Notes under the pieces: model-generated
Told to the model about the DNA's origin: nothing
Seen by the model: only the letters and a program-made list of their open reading frames with translations
Databases searched by the model: none
NCBI GenBank assembly: GCA_963725145.1
Contig: CAVRXL010000012.1
Coordinates: 1,302,001 to 1,366,000, forward strand
Reading direction: 5' to 3'
Length of the DNA stretch: 64,000 bases
DNA from: DATAEE01 sp963725145
Lineage (GTDB): Bacteria > Acidobacteriota > Vicinamibacteria > Vicinamibacterales > 2-12-FULL-66-21
Shown: positions 30,174-40,025 of the stretch, one piece after another
How the letters are laid out: every line of letters begins with the position of its first letter
How positions within the stretch are numbered: the first letter of the stretch is position 1
Made by a program: the position numbers and the translations under genes

Positions 30174-31769
30174 ATGCGGATGTACGCAACTAGACTGGTC
30201 CGGCCACTCCTGCCATGCCATCGGGTATTGGCTCTCGCGACGCTCGCTCTGGCTCCCGTCTCCGTGAACGCGGCCACGCTTACGGTAGGGCCCGGCGGTA
30301 ATCTGCAGACCGCGATCAACGCGGCGAAGCCTGGGGACACGATCGTTTTAACGGCGGGTGCGACGTACACGGGCACCTTCACGCTGCCGGTTCCGCCTGC
30401 CGGCTCAGGGTTCATCACCATCCGCACGGCGGCCGACAGCCGGCTGCCGGCGCCCGGGAAGCGAATCCAGCCAGCAGTGCACGCCTCGCTGCTCGCGAAG
30501 ATCCGATCGGGAAACACGTCGCCCGCGATCGTCACCGCGCCAGGCGCGCACCACTGGCGGCTCGAGCTTCTCGAGATCGGTCCGAACCCGGCGGGCGGAG
30601 ACGACATGATCCGGCTGGGCCGCGGAGGGTCCGATCAGACGACGCTCGATGTTGTCGCACACGACCTGGTCATCGACCGGTGTTACATCCACGGCGATCC
30701 GCTGACGGCGCAGAAGCGGGGCATCGCGCTCAACAGCGCGTCGACGACGATCGTCAACTCGCACGTCTCCGACATCAAAGCGGCGGGCATCGACACGCAG
30801 GCCATCTGCGGCTGGAACGGGCCGGGGCCCTTCCTCATCGAGAACAACTATCTCGAGGCGGCCGGCGAGAACGTGATGTTCGGCGGCGCGGATCCGAAGA
30901 TCCCCGATCTGGTACCGAGCGACATCACCATCCGCCTGAATCATTTGTCGAAGCCGCTCGCCTGGCAGCAGTCGGGGCAGTGGCTGGTCAAGAATCTTCT
31001 CGAGCTCAAGAACGCACGCCGCGTGCTGATCGAGGGCAACGTGTTCGAGCACAGCTGGAGCGATCAGAGAGCGGCATCGCGATCGTCTTGACGCCGCGCA
31101 ACCAGGACGGCACGGCGCCGTGGTCGGTGGTGTCGGACGTCACCATCCGCTACAACATCGTCCGGCACGCCGGAGGCGGCATTAACGTCACCGGCTCCGA
31201 CACCAACTATCCCAGCCATCAGGGACGCAATATCCGGATCGAGACACAATCTCTTCTACGACGTCGCACGTCGAGGGGCCGGGCGGTTACGCTGATCTGG
31301 GAGCAGCCCTGCGTCGTGACTCTCGAGCACAACACCACTTTCAGGCCGGCAGCGTCGTGTTCGTGTACGGCCAGAACCGACGGCAGCTTCGACACGGTTG
31401 CGGGTTTTCGATTTGCCAACAATCTCGCCTTGCACAACGAGCGGTATCTTTGGTGACGCAGCGGGCGGGTCGGCCTCGACGCATCACACGTACTTCGGCT
31501 CGGACTCGGCGGTGACCGCAACGTGCTCGCGGGCGGCACTGCGTCCCGCTATCCGGCGGACAATCACTTCCCGACGGTGGCGGCGTTTACCGCTGAGTTC
31601 GTGACCGGCACGTATCGCTTTCGCGCCGACAGTCCTTACGAAAGGTGGGGACGGACGGGGAAGACCTCGGCGCGGACATGACGCAGGTCGAGGCGCTCAC
31701 GAACCAGGCCCTCTCCGGCGGAGCGGGGGGGCCTCCGCCCGCCCGACGAATCTGCGCGTGACTAGCTGA
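30174..31769 (+). pseudogene. second secreted parallel beta-helix protein, multiply frameshifted
   Basis: Paralogue of the gene at 26453, lacking its fibronectin insert and PKD/CARDB tail. A signal peptide (LALATLALAPVSVNA) is followed by TVGPGGNLQTAINAAKPGDT and the beta-helix body, with stretches identical to the paralogue such as IENNYLEAAGENVMFGGADP and LTPRNQDGTAPWSVVSDVT. The frame is clean to about 31070, then breaks repeatedly: near 31070, 31245, 31335, 31455, 31650 and in the G-run near 31727. If those are repaired, the protein ends with a Pro-rich linker and TNLRVTS at a TGA ending at 31769. Clustered breaks in one spot could be real decay or a poorly resolved near-duplicate in the assembly; the sequence alone cannot decide. 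Confidence 0.6.
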
Positions 31770-31842
31770 TCAGCGCGTCGCCGGCCGCGCCATCCGGCGG
31801 CGGGTCTTCCGCGCGTAGGCCGGGCGAAACGAGCGAGCTCGT

Positions 31843-32807
31843 TCAGCGCTCTGCGGCTTGCGGGCGATCGCGCCTCCAGCTCTCGGCGATGTAGCTGCAC
31901 AGATGCCGCATCTTGTTGCTGTAGAAGAACGGGTCCCGGCGCCGGAGGATCGCTTCGAGCCAACGCCGCGCCATCTTCGGAAGCTCGGCGTACACGAACA
32001 GGGACGCCCCGAAGAGCGTGACGAGATCGTCCGGCCATCCCATCGGCGCCCACTCACGAGGGACGAGCTCACGCAGCCGCATTCTCGCGCAGTGGCGGCC
32101 GTGTCCCTTCTGCCATCGCATGTGATACGCCCTGGTCATCCGGTCTGGCGGTATCTCCGCCACCGCCACGACCGCCGGCACGTACACGCCTTCGAGGCCC
32201 GCCATCCAGATGCGAAGCTGCATCTCGTGGTCCTCGGTCGACCCGATCCCGTCCTTGATGCGGCCGAGCGACGGTGTGAACAGGCCGACCCGATCGAATA
32301 CAGAACGCCGGAACGAGAGGTTGCCGCCGACGAGGCAGATCGGCCAGGACGCGCTCGGTGCGCACCGGCGCGTCGCCGTAGTCCTGCAGAGCCAGCGGCG
32401 ACCAGTGCGCCGTCGTCAGCCACCTCGGCGGCGGGCTCGTCCATCGTGGCAGGATCCGGCCGCCGATGTACGCCGCCGCCGGGTCGCCGTCGAACCCGCG
32501 CTTCACCTGCGCGACCCAATCGGATGCGACCTGAACGTCGTCGTCGGTGAACGCGACGATCGATCCGCGGGCCGCGCGTAATCCGGCGTTCCGGCCGTGG
32601 GACAGTCCCTGCTGCGCCTCGAACACGTAGCGGAATCGATCGGGATGGTCCGCGCGTACCTGCCGCAGAGATCCGCCGTGCTCGTCAGTGGAATTGTTGT
32701 CCACGAGGATCACTTCATACGCGACGTCCCCGGTTTGATGGAGCAGAGCGTCCAGCGCGGCCGGCAGCACAGCCCGCGCGGTTGTACGTGCTCAGGATGA
32801 CCGACAC
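31843..32807 (-). CDS. GT2-family glycosyltransferase (frameshifted), last gene of the exopolysaccharide operon
   Basis: GT-A fold enzyme with SVILSTYNRA, EVILVDNNSTD, SHGRNAGLRAARGSIVAFTD and the metal-binding DDD of FTDDDVQVA, followed by GGRILPRW. The frame breaks near 32767 (one extra T before LPAALDALLHQ) and near 32335, after which LSFRRSVFDRVGLFTPSLGR, TEDHEMQLRIW (acceptor-site ED) and a basic C-terminus follow. Corrected length is about 320 residues. The GTG at 32807 lies 22 bases after the stop of the upstream GT2 gene and no better start is visible. It probably adds one sugar of the repeat unit. Confidence 0.7.
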
Positions 32808-32829
32808 GTCGATGTCCCGTGAAGCGTGC

Positions 32830-33839
32830 TCAGCTCGTGCACGGGACTTTCCTGTACGGCCTCCAGCACTCCACCAGAAAGCCGACGCACTGCAGGAAGA
32901 GGAGCTCCTGGACGAGCGTGTCGAACGCATCCTGTACGGGTGTGCGAACGCAGGTACTGGGTCGCACGATGCAGCAGATCGCGGTAAACGAACCTCGGGA
33001 CACGTGCGACGTGGGGCACGTGATCGAGATTGAGATCGATGAAGCAGCTCTCTGCCATCCGGGCCAGCGTGCGGCCATGCCAGAAGTACCATCGCCGAAA
33101 GTACCGGCGCGTCAGTCGTCCTGCCGGAACGGCGTGGCGTACCGAAATGCGCGGATCGTAGAGGCCGTCGTAGAGCCCGGCGCGGAACAGCCGCACGCAC
33201 AGCTCGCGGTCCTCGCCGCAGACCGGACTGTTGTCGACGCGGCCGAGGTCGGTGCGCCATCCGCCTATGCGCTCGAGCGCGTCACGACGGACGGCGAGAT
33301 TGGCGCCGATGGGCATGCGAAGCGTGCGGAAACCGGTCGGTCGTGTATCGGACCGGCTCGTCTCCATAGTCGACGAGCGCGAGCGGGCCCCAGATATCTC
33401 GTGCCCGGAACGTCAGCAACTCAGGCGGTGGCGGCACACCCCACCGCGGCAGCACTTTGCCGAAGGTGAAGACGATCGCGTCCCTCCGGAAGGCCTCGAC
33501 GATGCGCACGAGCCAGTCGACCGCTGGCAGAACGTCATCGTCGGTCAGCGCGACGATGTCGCCGGAAAGGAGCGTGAGCGCGAGGTTGAGCGCAAAGCTT
33601 TTGCCCTGCTGGCGCTCGACCGAGTAACGGATCGGGAAGCCGGGCTGGGACGCCAGCAGCCCGACGACCGAGGCTGTGTCATCGGTGGAGTTGTTGTCGA
33701 CGACGACGATCTCGACGGCGCAGTCGGGCGGCGCGGCGCAGGCTCTCAGCCCGGAGAGCGTCTGGCGCAGCAGCCCGGCGCGGTTGTAGGTGCAGATCAC
33801 GACTGAGACGCTGGCCACCGTCCGCGCCAAGGCCGCCAT
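32830..33839 (-). CDS. GT2-family glycosyltransferase (frameshifted)
   Basis: GT-A fold with SVVICTYNRAGLLRQTL, EIVVVDNNSTDDT, FALNLALTLLSGDIVALTD and DDD; then MPIGANLAVRRDALERIGGW and CGEDRELCVRLFRAG, the acceptor-side motif. Shifts near 33330 and 32950 break the frame. With the second repaired the protein ends ELLFLQCVGFLVECW...KVPCTS at 32830, as in other GT2 proteins of this group, and not in the apparent stop at 32792. Its ATG overlaps the stop of the upstream fusion gene by one base (TGATG). Closely related to the neighbouring GT2 gene, which suggests duplication. Confidence 0.7.
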
Positions 33840-36043
33840 CAGGCTGCGGTCTCCTCGACCGCGGAAGGCCGAACGACTTCCTCGGGGATCGGCGCCGCCA
33901 TATCCAACAGGTTATAGAGCGTCGCCACGGCCCTCTCGGTGGCGGTCCCGGGCTGATAAAAGAGCGCGGTTCCGATCTCCTTCCGCCGCGCGGAATGCCT
34001 CGCCGGTCGCGCGAGCGCCCAACCGACGGCGTCCAGGAGGTCCGTGGGACGGGTGACGACGTCGGCGGCGGACCTGAGCTGCTGGACTTTGTCCGGATTG
34101 ACCCGCGATCGCTCCAACAGCTCCGGGCAGTCCATGACGAGGATCGGCCGATCGAGAAGCATGAACTCGAATCCGACCGAGCTGTGGTCCGTCACGAGCG
34201 CGTCGGCGGCCACGAGATACGGGGATGCGTCATGCGTTCTGACGACACGCACCAGAGGGTCGCCCTGGTAGCGCGATAGCCGCGTGGCCCAGTCCACCCC
34301 GCCCGAGCCGCGCTGCGACCGATCGTACGAGCGGTCATGCAGCTTGACGATGACCTGGTACCGCGCCGACGACAGCGCATCGATGATCTGTTCGCCCATT
34401 CGGAGCGACGAGTCCGGCGACCACGTCGGGGCGAAGAGGACGACGGGCCGGTCCGCGTCGAGCCGAAGGGCTTCGCAGATCGCGCGGCGTTCGAGGCTGC
34501 CGTCGACGAGCGCGTCCGTCTTGGGATAGCCGACGAGCGCCGCCGCGGGCGATCCGGCCGGGACGAGTGCGGCCTCGGTGTAACGCAGCAGCCGATCCTC
34601 ATTGGGGAACATCAGGCACGCGAAGCCGGCGATCTCGGTCGACAGGTCCACGGGGGCGTCGAGCCCGTACTTGCCCGCAACGCCGTGGAAGAGGTGTACG
34701 CGCCGCGTCCGCCGGTGCAGCGTCGCCATTTCCCAGAAGTCCGTGTTGATCGACAGGTCCCACTTTCCCCACTTCGCGCGGTCGGGGCCGATCACGCGCT
34801 CGGTGATTCCCACGGTCGAGAAGATGGTCGTCGGCTTCCACGCCCGGCCGCGCGCCGTGAACCAGAACTCGAGGCGGGGATCGGCCCGCAGTCGTCGGTA
34901 GACCGGCTCGAAGATCGCAAAGCTCATCGGCGACGCCGCTTCGAACAGGATGCGTCGCCGCGCGCGAACCGCGTGCACGATGGATTCGTCGAGCGCCCGC
35001 GCGGCGCGCATGGCGCAGCCGCGCGCGCGGCCATACACGGTGTCGTTGACCAGGGTTCTGCGAGGGGGCATCTCGGCCGCCGACGGCACCGACTCCGGCC
35101 CGGCGATCCCCAGCCGGTGCTTCAACTCGCGCACGCGCGCGTGCCAGCGCTCGGGGAGAAAGCACGCCCCGTAGCGCACGTAGGTCACGGGATTCCAGGG
35201 CCGCAGGGCGATCGCGCGCGCGTACGCCTCGCGCGCGCCCGTACTGTTGCCGCGTCGCAGTCGCTCGGTCCCCCAGGACCAGTACAGGACGTGCTCCCGC
35301 GCGCGGAGACACTCATCCGGCGCCTCGCGGTGCTGCGGACACGCGGAGTGGCAGAGTCCGCGGTTCTTCTCGATCACCAGCGCCTGGCCGGCGAACGTCT
35401 TGTCGATCACCGTGCTCATGTGACCGCCCTGCCGGTGGATCGCGAGCGGACGCGGCAGATAGCCTATCGGGTGGCGCGCCGCGATTCGAAGCCACAGGTC
35501 CCAGTCTTCAACGTGAATCTCCCGCCGCTCGTCGAAGTCGCCGACTTCCAGCAGAACGCTCTTCTGGACCATCACCGTGAGCGTGCGGATGAAGAAGTCC
35601 GTATGAAAGATCGGGCAGAACTGATGCTGTGGGGGCTCGAAGGTCGGTCCCTGGAGATCGATGCCGCTGTTCCGTCCGACGACCGCGGTATGCACCAGGC
35701 CGGCTTCCGGGTACCGATCGAAGTAGGCCACCTGCAACCTGAGCTTCTCGGGCAGCCACTCGTCGTCGGCGTCGAGGAACGCGATGAGGCGTCCCGCGGC
35801 CAGGGCGATGCCGGCGTTCCGCGCCTTCGCCGGACCGAAGTTGGACTGGCGAACGAGGGTGATCCGGCCCATCCAGGGGCGCAGCGCCTCCGCGAGATCG
35901 TCGGTCGACCCGTCGTCGACGACGATGACCTCGAAATCGCGGTAGGTCTGCGCGAAGACCGACTGCAGCGCGTGGTCAATCCACTGCGCCCCGTTGTAGA
36001 CGGGGATGACGACGCTGACCGTTGGTTTCGTGTCCTGCATCAC
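33839..36043 (-). CDS. fusion of GT2 glycosyltransferase and CDP-glycerol glycerophosphotransferase-like domain
   Basis: 734 residues, intact. Residues about 8-230 are a GT2 domain (SVVIPVYNGAQWIDHAL, VIVVDDGSTDD, LIAFLDADDEW, HVEDWDLWLRIAA). A short helical linker near 260-300 resembles a TPR. From about 380 to 700 lies a domain like teichoic-acid CDP-glycerol glycerophosphotransferases: HLFHGVAGKYG, VVLFAPTW, VIVKLHDRS, LVTDHSSVGFEFMLLDRP and MDCPELL. Such domains transfer a polyol phosphate from a CDP-activated donor. The enzyme may add both a sugar and a phosphate-linked group to the repeat unit. A GTG at 36043 or ATG at 36040 starts it, 12 bases after the barrel gene. Confidence 0.8.
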   Translation of the reverse strand: MMQDTKPTVSVVIPVYNGAQWIDHALQSVFAQTYRDFEVIVVDDGSTDDLAEALRPWMGRITLVRQSNFGPAKARNAGIALAAGRLIAFLDADDEWLPEKLRLQVAYFDRYPEAGLVHTAVVGRNSGIDLQGPTFEPPQHQFCPIFHTDFFIRTLTVMVQKSVLLEVGDFDERREIHVEDWDLWLRIAARHPIGYLPRPLAIHRQGGHMSTVIDKTFAGQALVIEKNRGLCHSACPQHREAPDECLRAREHVLYWSWGTERLRRGNSTGAREAYARAIALRPWNPVTYVRYGACFLPERWHARVRELKHRLGIAGPESVPSAAEMPPRRTLVNDTVYGRARGCAMRAARALDESIVHAVRARRRILFEAASPMSFAIFEPVYRRLRADPRLEFWFTARGRAWKPTTIFSTVGITERVIGPDRAKWGKWDLSINTDFWEMATLHRRTRRVHLFHGVAGKYGLDAPVDLSTEIAGFACLMFPNEDRLLRYTEAALVPAGSPAAALVGYPKTDALVDGSLERRAICEALRLDADRPVVLFAPTWSPDSSLRMGEQIIDALSSARYQVIVKLHDRSYDRSQRGSGGVDWATRLSRYQGDPLVRVVRTHDASPYLVAADALVTDHSSVGFEFMLLDRPILVMDCPELLERSRVNPDKVQQLRSAADVVTRPTDLLDAVGWALARPARHSARRKEIGTALFYQPGTATERAVATLYNLLDMAAPIPEEVVRPSAVEETAA

Positions 36044-36055
36044 CCTGGGTGTTGT

Positions 36056-37255
36056 CTATCGTGCGAGCCTCAGAGGCTTCGACGTCACGACCTGGAAGCC
36101 GAAGCGGTTGCGCGTGATCGTGCCGTCCGTGCTCCAACCATCCTGGTTCGCGCGCGTGTAGAACCCCTCGACGCTCAGCCATGGGGACAGTCGATAGCCG
36201 AGCCGCGACGTGATCCAGGTCGACCGTCGGCTCTGTTCGTCCGGCAGGAGAACGGCGAGGGTCAGCGGGTCGGCGTCGCGCCACGCCGCTCCCGCCTGCC
36301 AATATGCGCGGTTGCGCGCGAACCAACCTTGAATCGTCCCCGCGAGCTCCTCGTTCTGGAATATCCCGCCGAAGCCGAACGAGGGGAGCATCGACCGCTC
36401 GTAGTACGCCGTCACCATGAAATACTGGCGTCGCGCGTTGATTTCTCCGCGAAAGGCGAGGCCGGTGCGCGGCTCCTGACTTATGACTTGCCCTTGATGG
36501 GAGAGACCGGCGCCTCCCGCGATCTGGACGTTCTCCGAAATCCGGTACTGTGCCGTCCCCATCGCATACTGGATGTTGGTGGGGATCGGCTGGTCGATGA
36601 TCAGCGTGCGTCGCCACCCGAAGTCACCGCCGAGGGCGAAACGCGGCGACAACTGATGGAGCAGGATCCCTGTGGCGACGTGTTCGTGGCCGCCCGGAAA
36701 CGCGAGCACGACGTCGTCTTCGAAGTCGACGAAACGCAGGCTATAGGCGCCGTTCAGCGTCGTCGTTGGCGACAGACGGAGCTCGGCGCCTCCCGTGGTC
36801 ACGAACCGGCGATTGCCGATGCGGCGGAAAGGGATGCCGACGAATTCCAGGCCGTCCGTCGCGGGCGAGCTGGCGAACGTCTGCCCGGCGCGCACGGTGA
36901 GTCGTGGCGTCCAGCGGTAACTCACGTCCGCCCGGGCGTTCTGATCCAGGCTGTTGAGACCGGACAAGTCCTGGTAGAACACGAGCGATCCCTGGTAGCC
37001 GCTGGTGAACTGAAGATACTTGCCAAGATAGTTGAGCGTGCCGGCGGGCGTGACCGCCGTGACGTAGTCGGACGGTGGATCGGGGGCCGTGCCAGGACCG
37101 ACCAGGAGCACGTTGTCGTCGAAGGCGCCGCCCATCGTGAACGCGGGGCGGAACGTCCAGCCGGCTCTCAAAGGCTCCGTCGTCTGCGTCGTCTGGGCCT
37201 GCAGCGTCACCGCGGCGAATACAGCGAAGAGGGACGCGGCGAAAAACGTTTTCAT
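36056..37255 (-). CDS. outer-membrane beta-barrel protein of the exopolysaccharide locus
   Basis: 399 residues, intact. A signal peptide covers about 1-24 (FFAASLFAVFAAVTLQAQ). The rest is made of alternating polar and hydrophobic strands joined by short turns, for example GTLNYLGKYLQFTSGYQGSL, ADVSYRWTPRLTVRAGQTF and RYQISENVQIAGGAGL-like repeats, and ends in a strand (FGFQVVTSKPLRLAR), typical of 16-18-stranded barrels. I recognise no enzyme motif. Barrels of this size occur in XrtA-type and myxobacterial exopolysaccharide loci, where they are proposed to pass the polymer through the outer membrane. The export protein of this operon is short and seems to lack its own outer-membrane segment, which fits such a role. 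Confidence 0.7.
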   Translation of the reverse strand: MKTFFAASLFAVFAAVTLQAQTTQTTEPLRAGWTFRPAFTMGGAFDDNVLLVGPGTAPDPPSDYVTAVTPAGTLNYLGKYLQFTSGYQGSLVFYQDLSGLNSLDQNARADVSYRWTPRLTVRAGQTFASSPATDGLEFVGIPFRRIGNRRFVTTGGAELRLSPTTTLNGAYSLRFVDFEDDVVLAFPGGHEHVATGILLHQLSPRFALGGDFGWRRTLIIDQPIPTNIQYAMGTAQYRISENVQIAGGAGLSHQGQVISQEPRTGLAFRGEINARRQYFMVTAYYERSMLPSFGFGGIFQNEELAGTIQGWFARNRAYWQAGAAWRDADPLTLAVLLPDEQSRRSTWITSRLGYRLSPWLSVEGFYTRANQDGWSTDGTITRNRFGFQVVTSKPLRLAR

Positions 37256-37269
37256 AGTCTGCTCCATCG

Positions 37270-38154
37270 TCATCGGCCGGTCTGCCGCTCGAACACGAAC
37301 TGATTGCAGCCCAGCCCGACCCCTCCGCACGTCATCCGCATCAGGGAGAATCCGCGCGCGCGGTAGAAGTCGAAGATCTCTTCTGGCTTGGCGAACTCGT
37401 ACGGATAGCCGCCCACCCAGTCGATCAAGTCGTGCCAACGGCTCATGCCGCGGCGCAGGTCGCCCGTCCAGCTCCGGACGAACTCCCCGGGCCGCAGCGC
37501 GAGCAGGGAGCGCGCCGCGGCTTTCAGTTCCGCGGGCGCGGAGACGGCCAGCGCATAGGCGGGCCGCACGAAGCGAGGCAGCCGGTTGTACAGCCGCTTG
37601 ATCGATCGCCAGCGCCTGCTCTGGCTGCCGGTATCGTTGTAAATCGCGACGAACAGCTTGCCGGCCGGCCCGACGGGATACGCGGCGTGGTCGAGCGCAT
37701 CCCACATGCGGCCGGTGTGATGCAGGACGCCCCACGAATAGACCACGTCGAAGGCGCCGAGCGAGCGCACGTAGTCCGGATCGAGAATGGACCCCTCTTC
37801 GACCCGCCACCGATCGTCGGTCGGAAAGTACCGGCGCCGCAGCTCGCGCGTGCACGCCACGGATTGAGGATCGAAGTCGAACGAAAGTACCTGTGCACCT
37901 AACCGGCGCGCTGCCAGGCTCGAAAGGCCGCTCCCCGATCCGATATCGAGGAAACGGAGCCCCTGGAGAGAGTCGACCTCCAGCATGCGTTGCAGCGCCT
38001 GCGTGGCGGCGACGATACGCGGCTCGTCGAGCGTCGTCAGAAAGCGCGCCCAGTTTTCGCCGAACTCGAAGCGCTCGCCGCGCGCGACCTCGCGCGCGTG
38101 CGAGTTCGTCGAGGAGAGGCTGTTGGGACGTGCGGTCAAGGTCTCGAAAGGCAT
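37270..38154 (-). CDS. class I SAM-dependent methyltransferase
   Basis: 294 residues from the ATG at 38154, which shares its A with the upstream stop (TGATG). SAM motif I is FLDIGSGSGLSSLAARRLGA, motif II VLSFDFDPQSV, motif III FDVVYSWGVLHHTGRMWDAL. The C-terminal part (YEFAKPEEIFDFYRARGF, CNQFVFERQ) resembles small methyltransferases of polysaccharide loci. It may methylate a sugar or cap the chain end; the substrate is unknown. The barrel gene starts 14 bases after its stop. Confidence 0.8.
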   Translation of the reverse strand: MPFETLTARPNSLSSTNSHAREVARGERFEFGENWARFLTTLDEPRIVAATQALQRMLEVDSLQGLRFLDIGSGSGLSSLAARRLGAQVLSFDFDPQSVACTRELRRRYFPTDDRWRVEEGSILDPDYVRSLGAFDVVYSWGVLHHTGRMWDALDHAAYPVGPAGKLFVAIYNDTGSQSRRWRSIKRLYNRLPRFVRPAYALAVSAPAELKAAARSLLALRPGEFVRSWTGDLRRGMSRWHDLIDWVGGYPYEFAKPEEIFDFYRARGFSLMRMTCGGVGLGCNQFVFERQTGR

Positions 38155-39113
38155 CAGGAAACTCCGGCGGTTCTTCGCAAGTGGGGTGCCACGGGTCGGA
38201 CGACGCGCTGGACCAGGTATCCGGCGGCGAAGGCGGCGTCCGCCAGTACGGCCGCCGCATCCGCCGGCCGGCCTGAGAGCAGCCGCACGACCGCCGCGAA
38301 CGGCGCGGTCAACAGTCGGCGCAGGAAATGGCGTACCCACGGCGTCCCCGAATCGTGTGCGTCGATCAGCGCGTTGGTTACGCCGGACCAGTAAAACCAG
38401 CGAAGGTAGTAGCTCATCCGGGTGCGCGCCACCGGCACCCAGTGGCGAACGATGAGCTCCGGACGGTACTCACTGCGATACCCGCGGGCGGCAACGCGCC
38501 GGCACAGGTCGCGGTCTTCGCCACACAGGAGCGTTCCGCGAAATCGTCCCAGCTCGCGCGACAGTCCGCCGACCGCCTCGAATACATCCCGGCGGACCGC
38601 CATGTTCGCGCCGACGGCGGTCCTCGCGCCGAGCGGTTGGGCCTCGCCGTAGTGAAGGAGCGCCAGCGGGGAGGTCATCAGGCTGTACCGCCCGTGCTGC
38701 TCCAGCTGCAGCCAGCGCGGAACGCCGGCTTCCCACCGCGGATCGACTCTTCCGCCGACGAGCGCCAGGCTCGGATCGCCGAAGAGTCGTCTGATCGTCG
38801 CGATCCACCCGGTCTCCACGAGCACATCGTCATCGGTGAGCGCCAGAACGCTCCCGGTCGCCGCCGCGATGCCGGTCCGAAGCGCGGGCGTCTTTCCGGG
38901 CGCGGCTTCGTTGAGGATCCGAACGGGAGCGGGAAAGTCGCGCGCCGCCTCGGCGAGAACTGCCGTGGTTGCATAGCCGCTCCCGTTGTCCACCACGATG
39001 ACTTCATCGCCGGGGCGATAGTCCTGCGCACGCAGCGCTTCGAGGCACTCGGCGAGCAGCCGCGCTCGCTGGTACGTGGCGATGACGACGCTGATGGAAA
39101 CGTCGGCCGTCAT
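38154..39113 (-). CDS. GT2-family glycosyltransferase
   Basis: 319 residues, intact. GT-A motifs: SVVIATYQRARLLAECL, DEVIVVDNGSGY, TGIAAATGSVLALTD with DDD, VGGRVDPRW, VGANMAVRRDVFEAVGGL and CGEDRDLCRRVAARGYR. A hydrophobic region near the end (AAAVLADAAFAAGYLVQ) may touch the membrane. The ATG at 39113 overlaps the preceding stop by four bases (ATGA). It is likely one of the repeat-unit assembling transferases. Confidence 0.85.
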   Translation of the reverse strand: MTADVSISVVIATYQRARLLAECLEALRAQDYRPGDEVIVVDNGSGYATTAVLAEAARDFPAPVRILNEAAPGKTPALRTGIAAATGSVLALTDDDVLVETGWIATIRRLFGDPSLALVGGRVDPRWEAGVPRWLQLEQHGRYSLMTSPLALLHYGEAQPLGARTAVGANMAVRRDVFEAVGGLSRELGRFRGTLLCGEDRDLCRRVAARGYRSEYRPELIVRHWVPVARTRMSYYLRWFYWSGVTNALIDAHDSGTPWVRHFLRRLLTAPFAAVVRLLSGRPADAAAVLADAAFAAGYLVQRVVRPVAPHLRRTAGVS

Positions 39114-40025
39114 GACCATCGAGCCCTCAGATATCCACTGAACCATGTCAGACGCATCGTTCCGGCCACGACGCGCTTCAGGTCGCCCCTCACCACCGCG
39201 GTCGCGGCAATCCACGCGTCTCGCAGGGCGCGCTTCCAGAGGTATCGCGGCACCTTGAGCAGATAGGAGTTCGTCGACGGATAGCGGCGCTCGAGGCGGG
39301 CGACGATCGCGCCGTTCTCGAAAAACCACCGCCGGACGTATGCGTGCCGCAGGCGGTCGGCCGGTACTCGATGTTGAACGACCGCTTCCGGGACGTACAC
39401 GCCGGCGAGGCCGGCGGCCGTCAGGCGGAGCGCGAAATCGTGGTCTTCGCCCGTTCGAAGGGTCCCTTCGAGCTTGCCAAGATCGGGATCCCACCCGCCG
39501 ATTCGGTTGATGGCGTGGCGCCGAACGGCCATGTTGCAGCCGATCGGCATCACGTCGGCTCCGGCACCGAGCGGGAGCCGGCGCGGGCCGCCATCCGGAA
39601 TGGACAGCACGCCGTGCAACGCCGGAGACATCCAGGCGGGCGGCGTACTCTCCCAGAGGGGCACGATCCGCCCTGCGGCGTAATCAGCACCGGTCTCGTC
39701 GAACGCCCGGCGGTATTCGCCGGAGCCATCGCTCGCACGGCACCACGTCGTCGTCGGTGAGCACGATGAGGTCGCCCCGCGCGTGAGCCACGGCGGTGTT
39801 CAGGGCGTGCGACTTGCCGGGCCGATCGTCGCGCAGGTAGATCACCCGGGCTGTGGCCCTGGCTGCGGCATCGCTCACGACGGCCGGCGTGTCGTCACCT
39901 GATCCGTTGTCGACGACGAGGATCTCGACCGGCTCGCCCGGGTCTTCCTGTCGGATCAGGGCGTCGAGGGTGCTGGCGAGCAGCGCCGCCCTGTTTCTCG
40001 TGGCGATGATCACCGTCAGCACCAC
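39110..40025 (-). CDS. GT2-family glycosyltransferase (frameshifted)
   Basis: GT-A fold: LTVIIATRNRAALLASTLDA, EILVVDNGSGDDT, RGDLIVLTD with DDD, then after a break near 39710 GADVMPIGCNMAVRRHAINR, GGWDPDLGKLEGTLRTG with GEDHD, and a membrane-proximal C-terminus. One base change near 39710, after ERWLRRI, separates the two halves; joined length is about 305 residues. The GTG at 40025 overlaps the end of the polymerase gene by ten bases. Confidence 0.7.

Noticed and set aside
36056..38260. A 734-codon frame that joins the outer-membrane barrel to upstream sequence
   Set aside because: The first half is a shadow of the methyltransferase gene; the barrel has its own ATG and signal peptide at 37255.
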